A stretch of DNA of 6,646 nt from Euryarchaeota archaeon UBA242 (GTDB lineage Archaea; Thermoplasmatota; Poseidoniia; Poseidoniales; Poseidoniaceae): positions 2,984-9,629 of the forward strand of contig DAJY01000017.1 in the NCBI GenBank assembly GCA_002499015.1, written 5' to 3'. A program made the translations under genes and the position numbers. The notes below the pieces were generated by a model. The model did not search any database, was not told the DNA's origin, and saw nothing but the letters and a program-made list of their open reading frames with translations. This document shows, in pieces, positions 1 through 5,998 of this stretch (position 1 is the first letter of the stretch; each line of letters starts with the position of its first letter).

Positions 1-965
1 ACCATCGGTCGGCTTGAACCACAAGACGGGCATAATTGGTCCGCACTATCAGCGTAATCATGCTTGCATGCTGGGCATGCACTAGCAAGTTCCATCTTGC
101 CCATCGATTCAATCGCTTCGCCTTGTAATGTAAGAGATCCACTACTGACATTTCCAACAGTATAACGGCCAGCTCCACCAAGTTTCACCAGTAAATCCGG
201 AGGTAGTGTAACTGTACCAGTTTCATCAATAATTAATTCTCTATCCTTACTCAAATCTTCAACATCTACATCATCACCGTGTTCAGCGACAAAGCGACCA
301 TCTCGTAATTCTAAAGAACGATTTGCAAATGATGCTACTTCCTTAGAATGAGTCACAATAAAGAATGAAACCCCTTCGTTTTGATGTAGTTCTTTGAACA
401 TACCAAGAACTTCCCTGCTGGTTATTGGATCAAGCGCTCCTGTTGGCTCATCTGCAAAAATAAGCCGTGGGTTAGTAATCAGAGCACGTGCAATAGCAAC
501 CCGTTGTTGCTCACCACCGCTGAGCATCTTTGGTAGTGCATAAGCCCTAGGAAGGATGCCAAGACGGTCCAACATAGAATCTGCTAATTTCAAAGCCTTA
601 CGAGAGGATACTCCTTGGTGACGTAATGGTTGTGCAACATTATCTCTAGCATTCAGATTAGGCAATAAATTACCTTCTTGGAAGATGAATGATACTGTCT
701 TTTGACGTAGTGTCACCAATTCCTTTCCTGTCAGCCTAGTCATGTTTTTTCCGGCTAATGATACCGAACCTGCGCTGGCTTTCATAAGACCTCCAAGACA
801 CTTCATCAAAGTGGATTTACCTGAACCTGATGGACCAACAACTGCTATTGCTTCACCTTCTTTCATGTCAAGATGTAGTCCACGTAATGCAACTACATTG
901 CCGTCTTCAGCCTTTGATTCATAGACGTGATAAAGTCCGGATGCTTGCAATATACTTTCTTTCAT
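1..965 (-). CDS. ABC transporter ATPase (LolD/MacB type) with C-terminal AbrB-like segment and zinc ribbon, partial
   Basis: Cytoplasmic ATP-hydrolysing subunit that should power the permease encoded just upstream. I translated the minus strand from the ATG at 963-965. It stays open for 321 complete codons to the window edge, so the C-terminus is missing. The nucleotide-binding domain (about 5-228) is complete: Walker A GPSGSGKS at 44-51, Q-loop Gln96, signature LSGGEQQR at 148-155, Walker B LIFADEP at 168-174 and switch His206, so it should be active. Family members usually end near residue 230. This one continues with a segment at about 243-284 (IIDETGTVTLPPDLLVKLG and following) resembling an AbrB/SpoVT swapped hairpin, then a zinc ribbon, CPAC at 297-300 and CPSCG at 312-316. 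The start lies 2 bases after the permease stop, with GGAG 5 bases upstream, so translation is probably coupled. The ATPase call is very secure; the AbrB-like assignment rests on pattern only. Confidence 0.95.
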   Translation of the reverse strand, partial: MKESILQASGLYHVYESKAEDGNVVALRGLHLDMKEGEAIAVVGPSGSGKSTLMKCLGGLMKASAGSVSLAGKNMTRLTGKELVTLRQKTVSFIFQEGNLLPNLNARDNVAQPLRHQGVSSRKALKLADSMLDRLGILPRAYALPKMLSGGEQQRVAIARALITNPRLIFADEPTGALDPITSREVLGMFKELHQNEGVSFFIVTHSKEVASFANRSLELRDGRFVAEHGDDVDVEDLSKDRELIIDETGTVTLPPDLLVKLGGAGRYTVGNVSSGSLTLQGEAIESMGKMELASACPACKHDYADSADQLCPSCGSSRPM

Positions 966-967
966 CT

Positions 968-3900
968 TCACTCCCCCTTCAGTACACTGGCTAAATCAGA
1001 TTTCAAGGATTTACGAGTTGTCACCAACAATGCTACAACAACTGCAGCAAATACAGATAATGACACAAGTAACAATTGATACCACGGATAGACCAATGTT
1101 CGTTCAATAGATGTTGATGACCCCCCGAAAATTTGGAATATGAATCCAAATATGTCAAAGAAACCGTTGAATGAAAGTGCCACTCCTATTCCAAGACCAA
1201 TACCAAGTGCCATTGAAACCATGACGATGGAAAGAATCTCGAACAACACCAACCGAATGATTTGGTTTGGAGATGCCCCAATCGCTTGGAGGACTGCCAA
1301 TTCTTTCTGGCGTTGACTCAATACCAATGATAAAAACACGAAGCTTGAGGCGACTGCAGCAATACTAGCCACAACGAATTGTAATGAAAGCAGACCTGGC
1401 GTTCCAAAGATAAGCCCTCCGTCTCGCTCAACACTCTTGTGTGAACTTGACCAGTCCAAAACACTGGAGACTCTAAAGTCTGCAGACATAGTTGATGCAA
1501 GGGCTTCTAGAGAATCACCACTTAATCCTTGAACATCAACAATCCAAGTCGTGGATGTATGGTTTGTTACTGCATCAGCACCGACAAAGGATTCCCAAGA
1601 GGATTCACCGATAATCAATGACGAACCCATAGCAACTGAACTGACACCAGGGATATATTCATGAACACCCATGTAATACATACTGGATTGGTAAGGTGTG
1701 ATGACAATTTTTACATTCGTATCTGCCAAGAACAGTGGGGCTGCAAGTGCTGGTGGGATTTGAGAAAGTCCTGATGAACAGCTAGTCTCTTCGGCCGAAG
1801 TTCCGTCTGGACATGTAGCATTACCGAGATTTGCACTTGAAAGATCTGCGATTCCGAAGGCACCTGTCAAATCCGCTCCAATGAAATTGGCACCTTGCAT
1901 TGACCCACTCATGAAATTGACAATCACAGCGTCAGTAAGGTCCGCACCAGAAAGGTCAGCGCCGTCTAAGTTTGTATCATAGAACAAGGCTTGAGAAAGA
2001 TTTGCACCTGCTAGATTGGTATTAGAGAGGTCAGTACCGCTCAAATCAACAGGACCAAAGTCACGCCCACTCAGATCTTGGTTGGATAGATTTAATCCAG
2101 ACCAATCACCTTCCATAAGCGAAGAATATGCTAAAAACAAAGCCATCGGGTCAGTTTCATTGGCGCCGCCAGATGAGAAATTAAAACTCAATTTTTCCCA
2201 GGTGAAGGAGAGTTCTTCGGATTTTGCGTCTGTCGGTTTCAACAACACATCTTCAAGACGATTTTCATCTCCTCGCCCAGAGCCTGCAATATCCAGTGAA
2301 TAAGCAGCATCTTCTCCAGCGGTAAAACCACCGTTGCGATAAGCAGTCATTGTTGCGTCGATTGATGTCCCTGGAATAGATTGTTCACTCCATCGAAGAA
2401 TATCTTCATTCCCATCAAGCACGACCCATGTTTGCAATTTATCTCCTCCAGTTGAATCTTCTAAGAAAAGACTCGGCACGGTTGTTGCTGAGGCTGTAAC
2501 ATCAGCATCAGCAAAGAGTGAGATTAAAGATAATAATTCTGATTCGTTATAATTCTGCTCGAGAGTGATTTTTAAATCAGAACCAACGGTTGCATCGGTG
2601 GTCTTCTCATCAACCAATGTTCCCGTATAGCCTTGAACAGCCGCGAGTGTGACAATTGAAAGAGTAAGTAGCATAATAACAGCAAGTCGGTTTACAGATT
2701 CTGTTGATCCTGAACCTTTGAGACCACGTTTTACATCCTTTAATAGAGATGTTCGACCGAATATTAGTTGCATTATCTGTGGACCCTTGGCACCAATTCT
2801 ACCGAGAAGAAGTGCTCCGCCTATCCAAAGTGCAAACGGACCAAAAATCCCAAGCAGTCCTTCGATGAAGAAATTGGAAACAAGACCATCTTCATTAACA
2901 TTAATTTCGAGCCAGGTGTCGGTAACTGCGACCATTCCAAATAGGAACGCAAGCCAGTGAAGCCAGCGTTTTGGTTCTGTTTTGGCTGAAGTTTTTCGCA
3001 CTCCTTCTTCGATTTCAAGCTCTATGAAATCACGGGCACGGCTGCGGCCGAATAGCATAGCAAGACCGAGGGTTGTGACTGCAGTGAAAATGGTTGCACC
3101 GATACTCAAAGTCGGATTAACATCAAAGTCGCCGGTTCTAAATTCCATGAACCCTACTGCTGAAAGAACGATTGGGACTGCAAATAAGGCTAGAAGATAT
3201 CCTACCAACCAGGCTACAGAAGACATGACGAACAATTCTAACAGCACCATACTTTGTAGGCTTGTGGCATCCGCACCTATTACGCGATGTATACTGACTT
3301 CTCTACGTCGTTGTTCCAGGGAAAGCACTAATCCATAGATTAATACCGAAATTGAAAGAATAACAATTGGAATCATGATGATGTAATCGAAGATTTGAAT
3401 CAGGCCTAAGAAAATATTGAGGAAAAGAATGGTTCCACTGACGATATCAGTGTAATACAGTTCAATTCCTTCATCGGTGTAATTTCCAGCCTGTACGCGA
3501 GTTCCAAGGTCTTCAAGCCATTCTGCTGCATCTGCAGTAGACGTTGTCGGCAATTGCCCCTGGTCAATGGTGACACCGAGGTACATGTGGTCATTATCGA
3601 TCAATGTTGCTCGTTGGGTTTCATCAAGAACTTCCCAAGTCGTGAATATTGGGTTTGGGCCAAGTGTCGGGTTACCGAAATCCCATGGGTCATAGATTCC
3701 AAGAACCGTCAAATTGGTCGCTGTCATTTCCATCCGACAGTACACCATTTCATTCTGCTCAGGAGTTACTTCACCGTCGCAGTTTTCATTGGTAACAGTC
3801 CCTTCGAACAGCGTCGATTCATCAACGACATAATGGAACGAGAAAGAGTCAAGGACATCACCAACATTGGCTTTTGCTTGAGAAGCAACGGTCGAAGGGA

Positions 3901-4591
3901 GAATGACACCGCGTTGAGCACTGACATTTTCTGGCGATGGCCATTCACCCATTCCTGCTATGATGTTCTCACCTAATCTGTCTGCAAATTCACCATCAAA
4001 GGCTTCAGGTCCTAAAAAGCGAACCGAACGCATGTTTGAAATTGGTGGGCCTGCGTCGCTAAGTTCTGGATAATCAAAGGTCACGTTACCCCAATAAGGA
4101 TTCGCATCATCGGTAATCGCTACCATTTCAAGAGGCTGAGCAACAACAAATTCTTGATTGAAAAAGCCCCCACTGTGAATACCTTGGCGTCCTAATACGA
4201 GAGTACAATCACTGAATTCGGTGAACTCCTCCATCAACTCGTCGCACACACCCGTCATTGTGCTGGTATTGTTCGACCAGCCAGTGCCGTTTTCTACAGG
4301 GGTTCGAGCAAATTCTATTTTAGCATCGAATGGTTCATTTTTGAGAGATTCTTCAAAGAAAAGTTGTGAAAGACCAACGCCATATGAAAGAACGGTAGTG
4401 ATAACTAAAGATGCTAAGAAAACACCTGCAATAACTGCTAAACCTCGTTCCTTACCGCGCCAAGCACTCAAACCAGCAAGGCGAAGTTTTCCAGGAGTTT
4501 CAGTCACTTTGTGCATAATTCGCTTAGGCAAACTCTGTGAAGGTGCAAAGTCAGAAGGTTCCAACTGCAAAGAAGTATCTGCTTTGGTCAT
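968..4591 (-). CDS. Large FtsX/MacB-type ABC permease with an extracytoplasmic pentapeptide-repeat insertion
   Basis: Integral membrane subunit of an ABC transporter, 1207 aa. Predicted membrane spans are near residues 51-75, 402-424, 447-478, 495-515, 543-560, 575-597, 635-655, 1067-1091, 1113-1140 and 1171-1191. Two FtsX modules are clear. Each has a basic coupling segment after a span (EQRRREVSIHRVIGA at 426-440; SQRQKELAVLQAIGAS at 1092-1107) and a further hydrophobic region. Outside the membrane are two big domains, about 76-383 and 656-1066. The second holds a pentapeptide-repeat beta-helix at about 830-925 followed by a two-cysteine loop (C927, C938). All six cysteines and all 14 N-X-S/T sequons fall in these outer domains, which supports the topology. 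MacB and LolC/E proteins have four spans and one outer domain, so this is a doubled and enlarged form. Its start overlaps the upstream ATPase stop in ATGA. The substrate is unknown; lipid, lipoprotein, peptide or envelope control are all possible. Confidence 0.93.
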   Translation of the reverse strand: MTKADTSLQLEPSDFAPSQSLPKRIMHKVTETPGKLRLAGLSAWRGKERGLAVIAGVFLASLVITTVLSYGVGLSQLFFEESLKNEPFDAKIEFARTPVENGTGWSNNTSTMTGVCDELMEEFTEFSDCTLVLGRQGIHSGGFFNQEFVVAQPLEMVAITDDANPYWGNVTFDYPELSDAGPPISNMRSVRFLGPEAFDGEFADRLGENIIAGMGEWPSPENVSAQRGVILPSTVASQAKANVGDVLDSFSFHYVVDESTLFEGTVTNENCDGEVTPEQNEMVYCRMEMTATNLTVLGIYDPWDFGNPTLGPNPIFTTWEVLDETQRATLIDNDHMYLGVTIDQGQLPTTSTADAAEWLEDLGTRVQAGNYTDEGIELYYTDIVSGTILFLNIFLGLIQIFDYIIMIPIVILSISVLIYGLVLSLEQRRREVSIHRVIGADATSLQSMVLLELFVMSSVAWLVGYLLALFAVPIVLSAVGFMEFRTGDFDVNPTLSIGATIFTAVTTLGLAMLFGRSRARDFIELEIEEGVRKTSAKTEPKRWLHWLAFLFGMVAVTDTWLEINVNEDGLVSNFFIEGLLGIFGPFALWIGGALLLGRIGAKGPQIMQLIFGRTSLLKDVKRGLKGSGSTESVNRLAVIMLLTLSIVTLAAVQGYTGTLVDEKTTDATVGSDLKITLEQNYNESELLSLISLFADADVTASATTVPSLFLEDSTGGDKLQTWVVLDGNEDILRWSEQSIPGTSIDATMTAYRNGGFTAGEDAAYSLDIAGSGRGDENRLEDVLLKPTDAKSEELSFTWEKLSFNFSSGGANETDPMALFLAYSSLMEGDWSGLNLSNQDLSGRDFGPVDLSGTDLSNTNLAGANLSQALFYDTNLDGADLSGADLTDAVIVNFMSGSMQGANFIGADLTGAFGIADLSSANLGNATCPDGTSAEETSCSSGLSQIPPALAAPLFLADTNVKIVITPYQSSMYYMGVHEYIPGVSSVAMGSSLIIGESSWESFVGADAVTNHTSTTWIVDVQGLSGDSLEALASTMSADFRVSSVLDWSSSHKSVERDGGLIFGTPGLLSLQFVVASIAAVASSFVFLSLVLSQRQKELAVLQAIGASPNQIIRLVLFEILSIVMVSMALGIGLGIGVALSFNGFFDIFGFIFQIFGGSSTSIERTLVYPWYQLLLVSLSVFAAVVVALLVTTRKSLKSDLASVLKGE
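971..977 (-). promoter_or_regulatory. Ribosome binding site of the second ATPase gene
   Basis: GGGGGAG on the minus strand ends 5 bases before the ATG at 965 and lies inside the last codons of the permease gene. The permease stop TGA falls between this site and the start codon, so ribosomes ending the permease are placed to restart on the ATPase. Confidence 0.65.
1817..2101 (-). repeat. Pentapeptide-repeat coding array inside the permease gene
   Basis: This stretch encodes residues 831-925 of the permease. Between residues 835 and 890 a Leu, Phe or Ile occurs at every fifth position without a miss (835, 840, 845, 850, 855, 860, 865, 870, 875, 880, 885, 890), with Asp, Asn or Ala mostly before it, as in A(D/N)LXX pentapeptide repeats. 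The phase then slips around 891-900 and resumes at about F903, L908, L917 and L922. Such repeats fold as a right-handed four-sided beta-helix. The array is followed by ATCPDGTSAEETSC, a cysteine-bounded loop that could cap the helix. Confidence 0.88.
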
Positions 4592-5322
4592 TCTTCTTCC
4601 CCTCCTTCATCTTCATCCAAGCCCCAAGCAGAACGAATATCGGATGCTTTAGTCATCCCATCTGTTAGTAATAACATTCTGTCTGCATTTGATGCAAGGT
4701 TCGGATCATGTGTAACCATCAGAATGGAAATTGGGTTTTCTTTATCATGACAAAGGTCTTTGAATAATTGTAATACTTCTTTGCCACTGGCAATATCTAA
4801 ATTCCCTGTTGGTTCATCAGCAAGAAGCAAAGGCCGGTTACCGGCAATTGCCCTAGCGATAGCAACGCGTTGCTGCTGACCGCCAGATAGTTGATCTGGA
4901 ATGTGCTCCATTCTATCTTCAAGTCCGACTTTGACTAATGCAATGCGTGCAGCGTCCTCAGCCTCTAAAGATGGCATTCCAGATAACTCAAGTGCCATTG
5001 CCACATTATCTATTGCGGAAAGATTGTCAAGGAGATGAAAGTCTTGAAAAATCCATCCAACATATTCTCGTCTAATATCGACAACGCTCGAAGGATTTTT
5101 CAATCCATATTTTCGACCTTTGAGAATTATTTCACCACTATCCGCAGGCAATAGTCCGCCAATGATATTGAGGAGTGTTGATTTTCCACAACCTGATGGC
5201 CCCATTAGAGCAACTAATTCACCAGGCTTCATTTCCATGGATACTCCCTTCAGCACCTCTAAACGGCTGCTACCAGAACCGAATCCCTTCTTCAAATCAT
5301 CAACAACTAGCATAGCAACCAA
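4588..5322 (-). CDS. ABC transporter ATPase, LolD/MacB family
   Basis: Cytoplasmic ATPase subunit and first gene of the three-gene transporter operon. All motifs are intact (numbered from the TTG start): Walker A GPSGCGKS at 41-48, Q-loop Gln93, signature LSGGQQQR at 145-152, Walker B LLLADEP at 165-171 and switch His205. Its length of about 240 aa is normal for LolD/MacB-type ATPases. The C-terminus is a very acidic tail, DEDEGGEEE. The start is uncertain: 5322 is a TTG with an AAGGA only 3 bases upstream (5326-5330), while the in-frame ATG at 5311-5313, three codons later, gives 241 aa and has the same AAGGA 12 bases upstream. A TATA-like element at 5341-5348 would put transcription start near 5318, favouring a nearly leaderless message and the ATG. 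The stop overlaps the permease start by 4 bases (ATGA). The protein clearly differs in sequence from the ATPase at the other end of the operon, so the two may pair as a heterodimer. Confidence 0.96.
   Translation of the reverse strand: MVAMLVVDDLKKGFGSGSSRLEVLKGVSMEMKPGELVALMGPSGCGKSTLLNIIGGLLPADSGEIILKGRKYGLKNPSSVVDIRREYVGWIFQDFHLLDNLSAIDNVAMALELSGMPSLEAEDAARIALVKVGLEDRMEHIPDQLSGGQQQRVAIARAIAGNRPLLLADEPTGNLDIASGKEVLQLFKDLCHDKENPISILMVTHDPNLASNADRMLLLTDGMTKASDIRSAWGLDEDEGGEEE
4599..4605 (-). promoter_or_regulatory. Ribosome binding site of the permease gene
   Basis: GGAGGGG on the minus strand lies 7 bases before the permease ATG, within the codons for the acidic tail of the upstream ATPase. 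With the ATGA stop/start overlap this indicates coupled translation and fixes the permease start at 4591. Confidence 0.7.
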
Positions 5323-5340
5323 AAATCCTTAATTGAGGAG

Positions 5341-5348
5341 TTAATAAA
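5341..5348 (-). promoter_or_regulatory. Possible archaeal TATA box for the ABC operon
   Basis: TTTATTAA on the minus strand is centred about 31 bases before the ATG at 5313 and 22 before the TTG at 5322. An archaeal TATA box is usually centred about 26 bases before transcription start, which would place the start near 5318, right at the gene. The purine-rich element expected upstream for TFB is not convincing, and AT-rich strings are common in such gaps, so this is tentative. Confidence 0.35.
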
Positions 5349-5406
5349 TCACTGTTTATGTTCGTGTCAAAAAGTTGCCACAGACTCATGATTAGCACCC
5401 ACTAAA

Positions 5407-5431
5407 ATATATCGCATTGGCGATGATATAT
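5407..5431. repeat. Imperfect AT-rich palindrome in the intergenic gap
   Basis: ATATATCGC at 5407-5415 is mirrored by GCGAT-GATATAT at 5420-5431, a near-perfect inverted repeat with a 4-base loop and a 3-base bulge. The heptamer CGATGAT within it (5421-5427) recurs at 5441-5447, exactly 20 bases away, about two helical turns. This could be a regulator site for the ABC operon, whose start is about 90 bases away, or simple AT-rich coincidence. Confidence 0.35.
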
Positions 5432-5678
5432 CAAAGAGTACGATGATTGTTTATTCAAAACAATAGGGCATAATTCAGCGGTTGAAGGGAGACCTAGAGT
5501 TTGTGATACCGGAGTAATCATTGGGCCCAAATCTATAGGCAAGAGTTCATGGCTGAAGAGAAATACTACGTTAGATGAAGGCTCTAAAAGTGATTACCTT
5601 TTAAAAATATTAATCCAGGAAAACAACTTAATCCCGTTTGTCACTTTCTGCTGCTCCATCACCATTTCAACATATTGA
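5427..5678 (+). pseudogene. Possible gene relic: uninitiated open frame with a Walker A-like string
   Basis: One plus-strand frame is open for 83 codons without ATG, GTG or TTG. It encodes VCDTGVIIGPKSIGKSSWL, where a hydrophobic strand runs into GPKSIGKS, matching GxxxxGKS. A neighbouring plus frame just before it (about 5388-5465) also reads without stops and ends in GDDISKSTMIVYSKQ. Together they could be a frameshifted remnant of a P-loop gene. The frame's last 85 bases run antisense to the 33-aa gene, and a motif of this kind is not very improbable by chance in this much sequence. Very tentative. Confidence 0.13.
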
Positions 5679-5695
5679 TCCAAATATCGGTCCAT
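5594..5695 (-). CDS. 33-aa small protein, paralogue of the preceding small gene
   Basis: A short gene of unrecognised function. It begins MDRYLDQYVEMVMEQQ, reaches NGI at 20-22 and ends in a hydrophobic and basic tail, LFSWINIFKR. Three things support it as real. A strong SD (GGAGG, 5703-5707) lies 7 bases before the ATG. The start is one base after the stop of the upstream small gene (TGA-G-ATG), as in translational coupling. The first 22 residues align without gaps to the 57-aa neighbour with 11 identities (M1, D2, L5, Y8, V9, E10, M13, Q16, N20, G21, I22). Six of these identities use different codons, as expected if the protein is conserved rather than the DNA. The N-terminal part looks like an amphipathic helix and the tail could touch the membrane. 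It could instead be a decaying, truncated duplicate: the frame stays open for 63 codons after its TAA. Confidence 0.6.
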   Translation of the reverse strand: MDRYLDQYVEMVMEQQKVTNGIKLFSWINIFKR

Positions 5696-5696
5696 C

Positions 5697-5870
5697 TCAA
5701 AGCCTCCTAGATTGAAGAACTAAGGCATGGCGCTCGCCAATAGAACCTCTAAATAAACTGACACCATATGCGAATGCAGATATTAATTTTGAAAATCCAA
5801 AATCAATTCCATTTCGGGTTATTTGTTTATCCATTATTTGCTCAACATATGTTTCTAATTCAATATCCAT
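5697..5870 (-). CDS. 57-aa small protein of unknown function
   Basis: I do not recognise a family. The protein starts MDIELETYVEQIMDKQ, has NGI at 20-22, a hydrophobic or amphipathic stretch at about 24-41 (FGFSKLISAFAYGVSLF) and a basic end (QSRRL). It could be a small membrane-associated protein. I chose the internal ATG at 5868-5870 for two reasons: an SD-like GGAGTGA (5876-5882) lies 5 bases upstream, and the downstream 33-aa protein aligns residue for residue from exactly this methionine. A longer frame of 99 codons opens at the ATG at 5994-5996, 2 bases after the stop of the PhoU-like gene. Its extra 42 residues have no counterpart in the paralogue and only a weak SD, so I regard that stretch as leader; a hydrophobic N-terminal extension is not excluded. 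Position and strand suggest co-transcription with the PhoU-like gene or a separate promoter in 5871-5998. Confidence 0.62.
   Translation of the reverse strand: MDIELETYVEQIMDKQITRNGIDFGFSKLISAFAYGVSLFRGSIGERHALVLQSRRL
5703..5707 (-). promoter_or_regulatory. Ribosome binding site of the 33-aa gene
   Basis: GGAGG on the minus strand, 7 bases before the ATG at 5693-5695, inside the last codons of the 57-aa gene. It is the best SD match in the right part of the window and the main reason to accept such a short gene. Confidence 0.6.
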
Positions 5871-5875
5871 TTCAA

Positions 5876-5882
5876 TCACTCC
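5876..5882 (-). promoter_or_regulatory. Ribosome binding site that decides the start of the 57-aa gene
   Basis: GGAGTGA on the minus strand ends 5 bases before the ATG at 5868-5870. The same seven bases, overlapping the permease stop, precede the second ATPase start at 965. This supports the internal start over the upstream ATG at 5996, which has only a weak GGAT. Confidence 0.5.
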
Positions 5883-5981
5883 GCTGCCGTCTTCAACATC
5901 CTCGTAGTGTGAATTGTAAAGCGACCCATATATCAACAGGTGGTAAAGTTGCCAACACGCAGGTGTAAATATGAAAGTAAG

Positions 5982-5995
5982 TGTTTTTAAAAACA
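5982..5995. repeat. 14-base perfect palindrome after the PhoU-like gene
   Basis: TGTTTTTAAAAACA is a perfect inverted repeat with no loop, lying just after the PhoU-like stop codon and at the head of the 128-base stretch before the 57-aa gene. It has no GC-rich stem and so is not a classical hairpin terminator. The T-run could aid archaeal termination or the site could bind a dimeric regulator. The low sequence complexity makes chance a real possibility. Confidence 0.3.
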
Positions 5996-5998
5996 TCT

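Noticed and set aside
4221..4652. Plus-strand open frame of 143 codons, with similar ones at 2016-2303, 2649-2960, 2982-3338 and 3554-3976
   Set aside because: These are antisense to the permease and ATPase genes, whose products are clearly recognisable, and they have no motifs of their own.
5120..5332. Plus-strand open frame of 70 codons over the start of the first ATPase gene
   Set aside because: It is the reverse of the Walker A-encoding region; the minus-strand ATPase is unambiguous.
5521..5530. Perfect 10-base palindrome TTGGGCCCAA
   Set aside because: It does not extend and has no loop or T-run, so it supports neither a terminator nor a specific operator.
5402..5593. Open frame of 63 codons continuing in frame past the TAA of the 33-aa gene, as if by stop readthrough
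   Set aside because: The downstream codons have no recognised motif and no counterpart in the paralogue, and an open run of this length is not rare by chance. There is no evidence for recoding.
5323..5593. Search for a tRNA, small structured RNA, CRISPR array or insertion-sequence ends in the gap
   Set aside because: I found no cloverleaf, no regular direct repeats with spacers and no terminal inverted repeats with target duplications.
5371..5954. Identical 10-mer AAAGTTGCCA at 5371-5380 and 5945-5954, one in each non-coding stretch
   Set aside because: Many 10-mer matches are expected within a window this size, the flanks diverge at once, and the distances to the TATA-like elements differ.
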